The position numbers were made by a program, and so were the translations under genes. From Rufibacter roseus (GTDB lineage: Bacteria > Bacteroidota > Bacteroidia > Cytophagales > Hymenobacteraceae), in assembly GCF_001647285.1 (NCBI RefSeq), contig NZ_LRML01000016.1:1-64000 (forward strand): a DNA stretch of 64,000 nt. The letters run 5' to 3'. Under the pieces are notes generated by a model. It searched no databases and had not been told where the DNA came from. It saw only the letters and a list, made by a program, of their open reading frames with translations. Of this stretch, positions 24,360 through 33,902 are shown in pieces (position 1 is the first letter of the stretch; every line of letters starts with the position of its first letter).

Positions 24360-25828
24360 GGCAGCCCCTGAAAAATTTATTTGGTGTGGCGCGCTTCACT
24401 TTGGCCACCCTGTTGCTTTTTCTACTGATAACGGTAGGTGTCAGCGCACAAACACATGTCAAAAAATACACCGTTAAAAACGGCAAAATGTTTATTGAGC
24501 TCAGCAAAGATCTTACTGCCGCCGCGGTAGACAGCTTTATTGTTCAGTTTGATTTAAAAGATCTGGGGCTGAAGCATCTTTTCAAAAACCAATCACCTGA
24601 TTCTCTTCAGCAACAAGGCTGGCAATTAGAGAAAAACACACCCGGCTTATATGTCATCAGTAAGCCGCTTATGGGTCTGGAGCATCTGGAGAACCCCGCT
24701 GAGAAAATAATGCTCACCGGCAAACAACCCGATTTTGAGAACTTCTTCCCGGCAGTGAATAGCAATGTACGGTTTGGGTACAACCGCTTTAAAAACAAGG
24801 CTCCTTTTGCGGTACAAGACTCTACCGTTACTTTTTACCTGCGCAATTATACCAAAGCCAACCAGGTGAAACTGGCAGGTAGCTTCAATAACTGGTCGCC
24901 TACTGCACAAAGCATGATTAAAACCGATAGTGGTTGGGTGGCACAGGTAAAACTAAAGCCGGGCAAGTACTGGTATAAATTTGTGGTAGATCACCAATGG
25001 GTGTTAGACGGTGACAACCAGATCAAAGAAAACGATGGCAGGGGCAATACAAACTCGGTTTTCTTTGTGCCCAACACGTTGTTCTCTTTACCCGGCTTTA
25101 CCCAGGCTAAACGGGTGTACCTGGCGGGCAGCTTTAACAACTGGCGCGAAAAAGAGCTGTTGATGCAAAAGAAATCTGACGGCTGGGCTTTGCCCCTGTA
25201 CCTGGCTGAAGGTACCCACACGTATAAATTCATAGCCGACGGGAACTGGCACCACGACAGAAACAATAAAGACAGCTACCCCGACGAATTTGGAGGAGTT
25301 AATTCAGTTAAAAGATTTGGCACCCCACAGATTTTCAGGCTTAACGGCTTTCCTAATGCCCGCACAGTCATTTTAGCTGGCTCGTTCAACAATTGGAGAG
25401 AAGATGAACTGTACCTGACCAATACCGCTACGGGTTGGGAAATACCTTATACCTTAGGCCCCGGTAACTATGAATACAAATTTAAAGTGGATGGGCAGTG
25501 GGTAAAAGACCCATTGAACCCGCTAACGGTAGAAAACTTCAACGGCAGCGGCAACTCCTACTTGATCATTCAGCCCAATTATACCTTCCGCCTGAAAGGG
25601 CACGGCAAAGCACGATCTGTTTATTTGGCCGGCGACTTCAACGGGTGGAGCCCTACTGCCTTGCCCATGAAGAAAGAAGGCGACGACTGGGTTTTCAGCG
25701 TGCACCTGCCCTTAGGCAAGAACCGTTATAAATTTGTGGTGGACGGAGAATGGATTATTGACCCCTCTAATAAATTGTGGGAACAGAACGAGCACCATAC
25801 CGGCAACTCTATCCTCTGGATTGAATAA
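24356..25828 (+). CDS. Exported protein with four CBM48 (AMPK-type glycogen-binding) domains
   Basis: The 490-residue protein starts with a signal peptide ending near VSAQ. After about 150 unassigned residues come four tandem copies of the AMPK/CBM48 glycogen-binding fold (about residues 158-238, 243-325, 327-408 and 410-490). Each has an LAG(S/D)FN(N/G)W strand, a Y-K-F-x-x-D-G-x-W strand and a D-P or D-N turn. CBM48 domains normally bind alpha-glucans and accompany GH13 enzymes; here no catalytic domain is present. It is probably a secreted or surface alpha-glucan binder, consistent with the amylase and glycogen genes 3-14 kb downstream. Confidence 0.85.
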   Translation: MRQPLKNLFGVARFTLATLLLFLLITVGVSAQTHVKKYTVKNGKMFIELSKDLTAAAVDSFIVQFDLKDLGLKHLFKNQSPDSLQQQGWQLEKNTPGLYVISKPLMGLEHLENPAEKIMLTGKQPDFENFFPAVNSNVRFGYNRFKNKAPFAVQDSTVTFYLRNYTKANQVKLAGSFNNWSPTAQSMIKTDSGWVAQVKLKPGKYWYKFVVDHQWVLDGDNQIKENDGRGNTNSVFFVPNTLFSLPGFTQAKRVYLAGSFNNWREKELLMQKKSDGWALPLYLAEGTHTYKFIADGNWHHDRNNKDSYPDEFGGVNSVKRFGTPQIFRLNGFPNARTVILAGSFNNWREDELYLTNTATGWEIPYTLGPGNYEYKFKVDGQWVKDPLNPLTVENFNGSGNSYLIIQPNYTFRLKGHGKARSVYLAGDFNGWSPTALPMKKEGDDWVFSVHLPLGKNRYKFVVDGEWIIDPSNKLWEQNEHHTGNSILWIE

Positions 25829-25848
25829 TTTTTTCTGAAAGCAATTAC

Positions 25849-25888
25849 CTGTTTTAGGCCTGCTTTTGAAAAAGCAGGCCTAAAACAG
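25849..25888. terminator. Dispersed palindrome acting as terminator
   Basis: CTGTTTTAGGCCTGCTTTT (25849-25867) pairs perfectly over 19 bases with 25870-25888, and T5 follows at 25891-25895. It is 20 bases past the CBM48 gene stop, so this family member can serve as a plus-strand terminator. Confidence 0.75.
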
Positions 25889-25979
25889 ACTTTTTGAAAC
25901 TTCCTGATTAGCGATTGATCAAAAAAACTGTTCATTTCTACTTAAGTTACAGCGGAAACCTGCATATTAGGTAGCAGAA

Positions 25980-27131
25980 ATGCGGTACTCCTCTTCTTCT
26001 ACTTTTTCTGTGGCACCTACTCATGGCTATACCTATATAAGAAGCGCCTGTTTTCTGGTTCTACTGCTGTTGTTGGGCTTTCATGCTCAGGCCCAAGATC
26101 CTTTTGCCAATTATATCTCCCAAGATTCCATTGATGCCTACGCACTTCGTACACCCAAAAACCTCACCCATTCCATTGAAACATTAACGCACCACCTGGT
26201 TTTTCCCTATGAAAGGGAGCAGGACAAGGTACGTAGCATCTACGCCTGGATAGTGGGTAACTTAAACTACGATCATAATTTGGCCAGAAAAGAAAAGAGG
26301 CCAAGAATTAAACCTCACCTTATACTTAGGTACCGGAGAGCCGTTTGTATAGGCTATGCAGATTTGTTTAACGCCATGTGTGCCCAGGCAGGCATAAAAA
26401 GCACCTGGGTAAGCGGCTACACCAGAGAATACAACTTCAAAAGCAAGAAACCCTTTTCTTGGTCTGAACACGCCTGGAATGCGGTAAACATTGAAGGTGA
26501 ATGGTTCTTGCTAGACCCCACCTGGGAAAATAAAAGCATCCGAAAAACTAAGGTTGTACACCAGGGGAAAACGGTAGAACGAGTGAAGATCTCTGTTGGA
26601 GATCAATATTTCCTCACAAATCCGGAAGACTTTGTACTAGACCATCTCCCTGATAACCCGGTGTGGCAATTGCTTCCTTGCCCCCTCTCCCTATCTGATT
26701 TTCAAATGGGCCTGCCAAATGTAGAAGCACTCCTTTTACGCCCTGACACCTGCTATAATTATAACGACACGCTGGCTGCCCAAGAAAAGCTCAATCCTGC
26801 TTACCGGGAATTACTTTCGGGCTACACCGCCTATAGCTATAACCCAAAGAACCATGTAACATTGGGTTTGTCATTAATGAACTATGGCAGTCATTTGTCT
26901 CTGCTCAACAGCAAGAACAAAGATTTGGACTGGCTTGGGCGGCTGGAGCAGGAACAATTGGTGCTTTCTTATTACCAGCAGTCATTACCCCACTTGCGCA
27001 AGAGCAAGAGAAAGCACTTTTTGAAGGCCTGTAAAAAGAATATTAAGAGCTGCAAAAAAAGGCTGCACAGCTATAAGCAAAAAGCTAAAAAACAGCGGCA
27101 GATCATGGAAAAACAACGGCAGAAGGTTTAA
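25980..27131 (+). CDS. Exported transglutaminase-like protein
   Basis: The 383-residue protein has a signal anchor at about residues 22-38 and a transglutaminase-core fold with the complete catalytic triad: C123 (RAVCIGYAD), H164 (SEHAWNAV) and D179 (FLLDPTW). The DKVRSIYAWIVGNLNYD segment ahead of the Cys is typical of bacterial transglutaminase/protease-like proteins (KyphosisPeptidase type). The C terminus (from about residue 340) is an extremely Lys-rich helix (KRKHFLKACKKNIKSCKK), possibly binding an anionic surface. It is either a cysteine protease or a cross-linker; the substrate is unknown. Confidence 0.85.
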   Translation: MRYSSSSTFSVAPTHGYTYIRSACFLVLLLLLGFHAQAQDPFANYISQDSIDAYALRTPKNLTHSIETLTHHLVFPYEREQDKVRSIYAWIVGNLNYDHNLARKEKRPRIKPHLILRYRRAVCIGYADLFNAMCAQAGIKSTWVSGYTREYNFKSKKPFSWSEHAWNAVNIEGEWFLLDPTWENKSIRKTKVVHQGKTVERVKISVGDQYFLTNPEDFVLDHLPDNPVWQLLPCPLSLSDFQMGLPNVEALLLRPDTCYNYNDTLAAQEKLNPAYRELLSGYTAYSYNPKNHVTLGLSLMNYGSHLSLLNSKNKDLDWLGRLEQEQLVLSYYQQSLPHLRKSKRKHFLKACKKNIKSCKKRLHSYKQKAKKQRQIMEKQRQKV

Positions 27132-27180
27132 ACATCTGCCCTAAACCCATTACCTTTCTTGTTCACTAAGTCATATCTTT

Positions 27181-27915
27181 ATGCGAATAGCCCTACTCTT
27201 TCTGGTTTGCTTTTTTCTTTGTGGTTGCTCTACACAAAATTTAAAAGGGAATTCCAAAAGCAGTCTTCCAAACATTCTGGTTTTTTACAAAACCACTGGC
27301 TATTATCACAAATCAATTCCTGAAGGGCTGAGAGCCATTCAAAAATTAGGTCAAGAAAATGGCTTTAAAGTAGACACCACTAAAAACGCCGCCTATTTCA
27401 CACCTGATTCACTTGCCAAATACAAAGCGGTTGTTTTTTTGAGCACTACCCAAGATGTGCTCAACCCTGTTCAGCAAACAGCATTTGAAAAATACATACA
27501 GGCGGGTAACGGTTTTGTGGGGATTCATGCCGCTACAGACACGGAGTATGATTGGCCTTGGTACAATCAATTGGTAGGCGCTTATTTTGAAAGCCACCCT
27601 GAGGTACAGAACGCGACTGTAGTGGTGCAAGACAAATCTCATATATCTACCAGCTTCTTGCCTGACCGCTGGGACCGCCGTGACGAGTGGTACAACTTCA
27701 AGAGCATTAACCCCAATATTAAAGTGTTGGCCACCTTAGATGAAACCACTTACAAGGGGGGCAAGAACGGCCAGCAACACCCTATTATTTGGTACCATGA
27801 GTTTGATGGAGGCAGAGCCTTTTACACAGCCGGCGGCCATACAAATGAAAGCTTTCAGGAGCCCCTCTTTTTACAGCACCTTTTAGGAGGCATCAAATAC
27901 GCCATTGGAAAATAA
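27181..27915 (+). CDS. ThuA-like domain lipoprotein
   Basis: The 244-residue protein has a lipoprotein signal (VCFFLCGC). The rest is a ThuA/trehalose-utilisation domain, a class I glutamine amidotransferase-like fold: ILVFYKTTGYYHKSIPEGLR at the start, GFVGIHAATDTEYDWPWYNQ, then HPIIWYHEFDGGRAFYTAGG with the conserved final His. Bacteroidota ThuA proteins are associated with sugar metabolism but their reaction is poorly known. A link to the adjacent alpha-glucan genes is plausible only by position. Confidence 0.85.
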   Translation: MRIALLFLVCFFLCGCSTQNLKGNSKSSLPNILVFYKTTGYYHKSIPEGLRAIQKLGQENGFKVDTTKNAAYFTPDSLAKYKAVVFLSTTQDVLNPVQQTAFEKYIQAGNGFVGIHAATDTEYDWPWYNQLVGAYFESHPEVQNATVVVQDKSHISTSFLPDRWDRRDEWYNFKSINPNIKVLATLDETTYKGGKNGQQHPIIWYHEFDGGRAFYTAGGHTNESFQEPLFLQHLLGGIKYAIGK

Positions 27916-27922
27916 CCCTTAC

Positions 27923-27966
27923 AAAAAGAAAGAGCTGCTCTGTTATAAGGGCAGCTCTTTCTTTTT
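27923..27966. terminator. Bidirectional terminator
   Basis: A perfect 16-bp stem (AAAAAGAAAGAGCTGC with GCAGCTCTTTCTTTTT) and a 12-base loop lie between the convergent ThuA and DUF892 genes, with A/T tracts on both sides. Confidence 0.85.
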
Positions 27967-27979
27967 ATGATAAAGTCCA

Positions 27980-28489
27980 TTAAAGGATTCCTTTTCCGGG
28001 CATGGCTTTCACGTTCACATTATTTTTAGCGATCACATTGAGCAGAGTATCTGTTTTCTGCTCTTCTTCCAGGGTTGTTCTGAGCATGTCGGCAATCTCG
28101 GTAAAGCCTAGTTCCTCTGCAAGATAAGTGGCGGTACCGTAGCCGGAAATTTCATAGTGCTCTATCTTTTGGGCTCCGCAAATCAAAGAAGCATCCATTA
28201 CCTCTGGCGTAGCGTCTTTGTGCATTACCTTCTCCCCTTCGGCTATCAAACCTTTCATACTAGGGTTACCGTCACCTTCAGGACTAATGCCAAGTTGAGC
28301 GGCAACTTTCTCCAGACGCTCTATCTGAACTTCTGTTTCTTTCAGGTGTTTGCTGAATGCCTCTTTCAGTTCTTTATTCTGCGCTTTCTCTATCATGCGT
28401 GGCAACCCCATCAAGATAAGCTTTTCACCACTGTATAAATTCTGCACCTCGTGACTTAGCAAGTCCTGCAGTGTTTTTAAATCGGCCAT
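27980..28489 (-). CDS. DUF892 (YciE/YciF-like) ferritin-fold stress protein
   Basis: The 169-residue protein matches the YciE/YciF family: LKTLQDLLSHEVQNLYSGEK at the start, ETEVQIERLEKVAAQLG, CGAQKIEHYEISGYGTATYL and EEEQKTDTLLNVIAK. The repeated E-x-x-H/E positions on four helices form the rubrerythrin-like di-metal site. The family is induced by osmotic and general stress in many bacteria; the exact reaction is unknown. It is a single gene followed by a bidirectional terminator. Confidence 0.88.
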   Translation of the reverse strand: MADLKTLQDLLSHEVQNLYSGEKLILMGLPRMIEKAQNKELKEAFSKHLKETEVQIERLEKVAAQLGISPEGDGNPSMKGLIAEGEKVMHKDATPEVMDASLICGAQKIEHYEISGYGTATYLAEELGFTEIADMLRTTLEEEQKTDTLLNVIAKNNVNVKAMPGKGIL

Positions 28490-28609
28490 GGTTCGTATTT
28501 TAAAAGTTAAACATCTATTTCACCTCCTATGGTACGAGCGGGAGTGTTAGTAGTTAGTATCTGCCAGGCGGTTTTCAGTAATCAACATTTTAGAACAATA
28601 CGTAAAGGC

Positions 28610-28661
28610 AGCGGGCTGTTTTGAAGCTGATTTCTGAAAATCAGTCCCAAAACAGCCCGCT
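28610..28661. repeat. Dispersed palindrome
   Basis: AGCGGGCTGTTTTG (28610-28623) pairs perfectly with 28648-28661, and an inner CTGATTT/AAATCAG stem extends it. It lies 24 bases past the stop of the minus-strand amylase gene and may terminate it. Confidence 0.8.
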
Positions 28662-28684
28662 AAGTCTGCAACAATGAAGGAAGC

Positions 28685-31504
28685 TTACAGAACCAGTACC
28701 TGTACTGTTTTAGCGGTACTGCCAGTGATAAGCTTGCACAAATACATACCTGGAGAAAGCTTGGCACCTTTGTCTGAAGTGAGAGTTTGCTGTAGTTGCT
28801 GGCTACCTGCTGCCTGACGGCCTAAAGAGCGGTTCACTACCAGGCGCCCAACCTGATCATACAGTTGTAAAGTCACTTCTGAAGAGGAAGCTAACGTGTA
28901 CCTCACGTTCAGTAAGCCAGAAACAGTAGGGTTAGGGTACGCCACCATGCTTTCCACCAGTCCGCCCTTTTCTTCTTTTACCTTGGTCAATATTCCGTTG
29001 TCATTTAATCTGACAGAGGTATATAAACGAAGTTCACCTGGCTGCAGGGCAATGTTCTGGTTCACATTGTTTACAGTTACCTCCTGACCGGTTATGTAGT
29101 CATACCAAGTGCCAGTGCTCTGGAAGTTAGGGTTGATGTTGCCCGCGGTTACGCCAAAATTCCCCAGCACCGTTACATTCATGCTAGAATGGTTTAAGTG
29201 AATAGATTTAAGCGCACCAGATAAATTAAGGTTATAATCTGTTGTCTCGAAAGCTGGGTGATCAATGCGTAGTTTAATTAGCGCCAAGTACACATCATAG
29301 AGTTTTTTACGCTCCGGCACGGTGTAGTAATTCCACAAGATAGGCTTGTTTCCGGTGCGGCCGTTTTGATTGATTGGAATATCATATCCCAACTCTCCAA
29401 ATTGCCAAATCATTTTAGGACCGGGTATGGTGAAGAAAAATCCGGCGGCTAACTGCATCCTTTCCAAGGCGGTGTTCAGGTTCTTTATGTTGTAACCGGT
29501 GGTGCTGTTACCGTACTGCAGTGCCTCTACCATTTGGCGTTCCTCATCATGGCTTTCCATGTAGCCTACCACATGCGGATGGCTCCAGCCACGTTGTTTA
29601 TAGGAGATCCAGTTGAAGTTGGAGTTATTGGTATAGCCCAGAATAGCTTCTTTGTAGTTTGTGTGCAGGTTACCCCACAGCATCATTCCGTAATTAGCTA
29701 GAACTGTTTCTTCATCATTATTGGCAAAATGCTCCAGAATTACATACGCGTCATCATCTACTGACCAGATGTGGTCTGCCATGCGTTTTAGAATATCTAT
29801 CCGGCTTTGGTCATATTGGGCCCAGGCATCCCAACTTCCTATCGTCTGCTTCTGAGTGAAGCCTTTAGAAAGGTCGAAACGGTAACCGTCTACTTTGTAC
29901 TCCTGCAACCAGAATTCATTTACCCTGTCAATAAAGTACTTAGTGGCCGCACTCTCATGGTTGAAATCATGGCCTACGTTTGCCTCATGTTTAGGGGTGG
30001 GGTTAAACCAGGGGCTTTCAGGTGTTGTTTGGCCGGTAGCACTGTTGTAATACAGCTGCACCATAGGTGATTGCCCGTATGAATGGTTTAACACCATGTC
30101 TAATATCACCGCCATACCACGCGCATGGGCGGCATCAATAAACTGCTTCAGCTTCTGCTTTGTGCCATAGTATTTATCTGGAGCGAAGTAATAGGCGGGG
30201 TTATATCCCCAGCTTAAGTTGCCTTCAAACTCCTGCACCGGCATTAACTCTATGGCGTTCACTCCCAGCCGGCTCAAATAGTTCAGGGTGTCAATCATGG
30301 TCTGGTAATCATGCTTTTCTATAAAGTCACGTACCAACAGTTCATAAATGACCAAATCTGTTTTCTTGGGCTTATCAAAATTTGCCACTTGCCAAGTGTA
30401 CTCTGGCTGACTTGTCTGAAATACCGTAACCATTCCGCTGGCTTTTCCGGTGGGGTAAGGCATCAGGTTAGGGTATGTTTCTGCAGAGATGTATCGGTCT
30501 TCATTAGGGTCCAGTACTTTTTCAGCGTAAGGATCTCCTATTCTTATGTTTTCATCTACCAGATACTGGTAAGCATATTCCTGCCCCGGAGTAAGATTAT
30601 TAATCTGAACCCAAAATCGATTTCCATCGGGGGTTTTGTTCATAGGAGTGGCTCCTACTACCCAATTATTAAACCCACCCACTACATAAGCACTTTGCTT
30701 TCCGGGAGCATAAAGGTGAAGCAGTACACTGGTGGGGCTCAGGTAAGTGACGCCGTCTTTGGCATTGGCGGGCAAGGCCTCTACGGGCATAGGTGCCCGA
30801 ACCACAAAAGTGAAAGAATCTGCCGTAATGGTGTTGTTCACCTCAGCTACCAGTTTCACTTTATTGGCACCGGTAGTGGTTGCGGTGACAGAACGTGTAA
30901 TGATGGTGGCATTGGCTTCTTCCTGTACTTTTTCGCCGTTTATGTACAGCATTAGCTTTGCGCTGGCAGATGAGTTTCCCTGCACCTCCACCACTTGGTT
31001 CTGGTTCACAAACAGCCCATTCATGCCTACTGTAGGCTGTGAAAAAGAAACGTTAATGTTGCCGGTTTGGTAGATAGGAACCTGTATGTCTTTGCCCCCT
31101 GTATCTTTTCCCTCCCGGCTACCGTTAGAGTTCCGGAACACAAACATCAGAGCCTTGATTTCTTCATTGGCCGGTACGTTATAGTAAGTGCGGGGTGTTA
31201 GGGTGATCCGGTACATATTATTACCTAAAGGCTCCATTCTGGCTTTTTCAAGGTTTGTAGTCCACCCAGCTATCACATGCTTCCAATCAGACTCATTGGC
31301 GCTGTTGTTCGTTAATACACCAGTATGGGCGTAAATAGGAGGAGCCACATTGGCCAAACCACCGGTGCCTTTGGTAGCATCAAACGTAATAGTGACAGGC
31401 TCATCAGCGGTGGGGAAAGCCGGAGACCATGTGACCACCTGCGCCTGTACCGCCTGCACCAGAAACACCAGCAACAAGCCAAGCAAACGAAACGTAGTTT
31501 TCAT
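28685..31504 (-). CDS. Secreted GH13 alpha-amylase with CBM48-like domain and T9SS sorting tail
   Basis: The 939-residue enzyme starts MKTTFRLLGLLLVFLVQAVQ, a signal peptide (ATG 31504 chosen for this). N-terminal beta-sandwich domains lead to a CBM48-like module (AYVVGGFNNWVVGATPMNKT). The GH13 barrel has the four conserved regions: VILDMVLNHSYG, VDGYRFDLSKGF with the nucleophile Asp, VILEHF with the acid Glu, and MESHDEER. The last 80 residues (YPNPTVSGLLNVRYTL, ending PGMYLCKLITGSTAKTVQVL) are a type A T9SS sorting domain, so the enzyme is exported to the surface or medium, where it can cut starch or glycogen outside the cell. Confidence 0.93.
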   Translation of the reverse strand: MKTTFRLLGLLLVFLVQAVQAQVVTWSPAFPTADEPVTITFDATKGTGGLANVAPPIYAHTGVLTNNSANESDWKHVIAGWTTNLEKARMEPLGNNMYRITLTPRTYYNVPANEEIKALMFVFRNSNGSREGKDTGGKDIQVPIYQTGNINVSFSQPTVGMNGLFVNQNQVVEVQGNSSASAKLMLYINGEKVQEEANATIITRSVTATTTGANKVKLVAEVNNTITADSFTFVVRAPMPVEALPANAKDGVTYLSPTSVLLHLYAPGKQSAYVVGGFNNWVVGATPMNKTPDGNRFWVQINNLTPGQEYAYQYLVDENIRIGDPYAEKVLDPNEDRYISAETYPNLMPYPTGKASGMVTVFQTSQPEYTWQVANFDKPKKTDLVIYELLVRDFIEKHDYQTMIDTLNYLSRLGVNAIELMPVQEFEGNLSWGYNPAYYFAPDKYYGTKQKLKQFIDAAHARGMAVILDMVLNHSYGQSPMVQLYYNSATGQTTPESPWFNPTPKHEANVGHDFNHESAATKYFIDRVNEFWLQEYKVDGYRFDLSKGFTQKQTIGSWDAWAQYDQSRIDILKRMADHIWSVDDDAYVILEHFANNDEETVLANYGMMLWGNLHTNYKEAILGYTNNSNFNWISYKQRGWSHPHVVGYMESHDEERQMVEALQYGNSTTGYNIKNLNTALERMQLAAGFFFTIPGPKMIWQFGELGYDIPINQNGRTGNKPILWNYYTVPERKKLYDVYLALIKLRIDHPAFETTDYNLNLSGALKSIHLNHSSMNVTVLGNFGVTAGNINPNFQSTGTWYDYITGQEVTVNNVNQNIALQPGELRLYTSVRLNDNGILTKVKEEKGGLVESMVAYPNPTVSGLLNVRYTLASSSEVTLQLYDQVGRLVVNRSLGRQAAGSQQLQQTLTSDKGAKLSPGMYLCKLITGSTAKTVQVLVL

Positions 31505-31560
31505 ACAATAGGCAAAGTTTATAAGGTAAAACAATCTGAAAGAATTGAAAACGAATTTAC

Positions 31561-31572
31561 GAAATCGATTTC
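31561..31572. promoter_or_regulatory. Operator-like palindrome in the amylase/branching-enzyme intergenic region
   Basis: GAAATCGATTTC is a perfect 12-base palindrome 57-68 bases upstream of the amylase ATG, in the shared region between two divergent alpha-glucan genes. Its form resembles LacI-family sugar operators. No regulator gene is in the window. Confidence 0.3.
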
Positions 31573-31706
31573 CTTAGCAATTTATTAATTATACCTTATT
31601 AACCAATGCCTTTTTTATCATTTTTACACCCATTTAAAATCTAACGCCTTACCAGTTGCACTGTGCTGCGTAGAAACGTAATTTACCCCAACTATATACT
31701 AGACCC

Positions 31707-33728
31707 ATGCCTAAGACGAAGACTTCTCTCCCGCTTGTAACATCAGACTCTTGGCTTACCCCTTATGCCCCAAAGCTGGAGCAAAGGTTAAAAAGGTTTA
31801 AAGAGGTGCAGAAAGGCATAGTTAATGACGCCGGCAGTCTTTCTGATTATGCCTCATGGTACAAGCAAATGGGCCTTCATTATGAGCCAGAGAACAAAGG
31901 CTGGCGTTACCGTGAATGGGCTCCTGCCGCAAAGGCCCTTTTCCTCATCGGTGATTTCAACTTTTGGGATCGATCGCAACACCAGCTTACCAGAAATGAA
32001 GAGGGCATTTGGGAAATTTTCTTGCCTGAATCTGAGGTACAGATAAAACACGGCCACCGCTACAAAGTACATGTTATAGGAGCAGACAACTCAGCTAAAG
32101 ACCGAGTGTCACCTTTTGTGTTCAGGGCAGTGCAAGACCCCCAAACTTATGATTTCTCGGGTCAGGTGTGGGCTCCGGAAGTGGAATTTGAGTGGACAGA
32201 CCAGAAGTTCAGCGTTAAAAAAGTAAAGCACCCCCTTATTTACGAATGTCATGTGGGCATGGCCCAGGAAAAGCATGGTGTTGGAACATACCGTGAGTTT
32301 GCTGACCAGATTCTACCGCGCATAAAAGAGACAGGGTACAACTGCATTCAGCTAATGGCGCTGGCCGAGCACCCCTACTATGGTTCCTTTGGCTATCACG
32401 TGTCTAACTTCTTTGCCCCTACCTCACGTTTCGGCACTCCTGAAGACCTGAAATACATGATCAATGAGGCGCACCGCCTGGGTATTGCAGTGGTCATGGA
32501 TTTGATACACGCCCATGCGGTAAAAAACGAAGCAGAGGGACTCGTGAATTTTGATGGCTCTAACGGGCAATACTTTCACGCTGGGCCGCGCGGCCACCAC
32601 CCCGGCTGGGATTCTAAATTGTTCAACTACGGCGTGCCTGAGGTTCGCAGATTCTTACTTTCTAATGTTAAATACTGGCTCGAAGAGTTTCATATAGATG
32701 GTTTCCGATTTGATGGGGTTACTTCTATGTTGTACCACCACCACGGCGAAGGCGTCGCGTTTGACCATTATGACAAATACTTTGATGCCGGAGTAGACGA
32801 AGACGCTATTCTGTACATGCAGCTTGCCACCGACCTTTCTCATACATGCAAGGCCGGTTCTATTTTGATTGCAGAAGACATGAGCGGTATGCCTGGTCTG
32901 TGCCGACCAATAAAAGAAGGCGGAGTGGGCTTTGACTTCAGGTTGGGCATGGGAATACCTGATTACTGGATCAAGACCTTAAAGCACAAAAAAGACGAAG
33001 AGTGGAACCTGGATGAGTTCTGGCACGAGCTTACCAACCGCCGGCCTTTAGAGAAAACAGTTGCCTACGCTGAATCTCATGATCAATCCTTGGTGGGTGA
33101 CAAGACCATTGCTTTCTGGCTCATGGACAAAGAGATGTATACCCACATGCGTACCAGTGACAAAAGTCTGATTATTGACCGCGGCATTGCCCTGCACAAA
33201 ATGATCAGGCTGTTCACCATGGCTCTTGGGGGCGAAGCTTACCTCACCTTTATGGGCAACGAGTTTGGTCACCCAGAGTGGGTAGACTTTCCGCGTGAAG
33301 GAAACAATTGGAGCTACCAATATGCCCGCAGGCAATGGTCATTGGTAGATAACCCAGATTTACGCTACCGCCACTTGTGGCAGTTTGAAAAAGACATGTT
33401 AACTGTGGCCAAAAAACACAAGATGTTAGAAGGAGGAACAGCCCATAAACTGCACCAGGACAACCACAATAACGTAATAGTTTTTGAACGCGGAGGTCTG
33501 CTGTTTCTCTTCAATTTCCATGTTAGCCATTCAGTTCCTGACTATATTTTCCCTGTAGATCATGCAGGAACTTACCAAATAATTCTTTCCTCTGATTCAC
33601 CTGAAACAGGCGGTCATAACCGAGTAGACACCTCTATTCTATACTTTACCCAACCTACAGCCTATGGCCCTAGAATGAGTATTTATTTACCAAACCGTTC
33701 AGCACTGGTGTTAGCCAGAAGAGACTGA
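31707..33728 (+). CDS. glgB: 1,4-alpha-glucan branching enzyme, eukaryote-type GH13_8
   Basis: The 673-residue cytosolic enzyme makes alpha-1,6 branches in glycogen. An N-terminal CBM48 (WAPAAKALFLIGDFNFWDRS) precedes the barrel. The motifs DLIHAHAVKN, GFRFDGVTSMLYHHHG (nucleophile D336), ILIAEDMSGMP (acid E390) and YAESHDQSLVGDK (H458-D459) are those of the GH13_8 group of fungal and animal branching enzymes, not of GH13_9 GlgB. This fits with the GT3 glycogen synthase nearby. It is divergent from the amylase gene. The symbol is used by function only. Confidence 0.92.
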   Translation: MPKTKTSLPLVTSDSWLTPYAPKLEQRLKRFKEVQKGIVNDAGSLSDYASWYKQMGLHYEPENKGWRYREWAPAAKALFLIGDFNFWDRSQHQLTRNEEGIWEIFLPESEVQIKHGHRYKVHVIGADNSAKDRVSPFVFRAVQDPQTYDFSGQVWAPEVEFEWTDQKFSVKKVKHPLIYECHVGMAQEKHGVGTYREFADQILPRIKETGYNCIQLMALAEHPYYGSFGYHVSNFFAPTSRFGTPEDLKYMINEAHRLGIAVVMDLIHAHAVKNEAEGLVNFDGSNGQYFHAGPRGHHPGWDSKLFNYGVPEVRRFLLSNVKYWLEEFHIDGFRFDGVTSMLYHHHGEGVAFDHYDKYFDAGVDEDAILYMQLATDLSHTCKAGSILIAEDMSGMPGLCRPIKEGGVGFDFRLGMGIPDYWIKTLKHKKDEEWNLDEFWHELTNRRPLEKTVAYAESHDQSLVGDKTIAFWLMDKEMYTHMRTSDKSLIIDRGIALHKMIRLFTMALGGEAYLTFMGNEFGHPEWVDFPREGNNWSYQYARRQWSLVDNPDLRYRHLWQFEKDMLTVAKKHKMLEGGTAHKLHQDNHNNVIVFERGGLLFLFNFHVSHSVPDYIFPVDHAGTYQIILSSDSPETGGHNRVDTSILYFTQPTAYGPRMSIYLPNRSALVLARRD

Positions 33729-33737
33729 TAAATAATT

Positions 33738-33777
33738 CTGTTTTGCGCCTCTTTTGTAGAAAACAGGCGCAAAACAG
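33738..33777. repeat. Dispersed palindrome
   Basis: CTGTTTTGCGCCTCTTTT (33738-33755) faces its complement at 33760-33777 with one C-C mismatch. It lies 10 bases after the branching-enzyme stop. Confidence 0.75.
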
Positions 33778-33840
33778 AGAGGGATAATTTATAAATCTTC
33801 ACTGACCTCCATTGGCGAAGAACAAGTAGTATGGACCAAC

Positions 33841-33871
33841 AAAAAGGCTCCTTTATCAGAGGAGCCTTTTT
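33841..33871. terminator. Rho-independent terminator between convergent genes
   Basis: AAAAAGGCTCC and GGAGCCTTTTT form a perfect 11-bp stem with a 9-base loop, flanked by A and T tracts. It can serve both the branching enzyme and the opposing GT4 gene. Confidence 0.85.
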
Positions 33872-33902
33872 GTTGGTATTGTTAATGGTACTATGATTGT
33901 TG

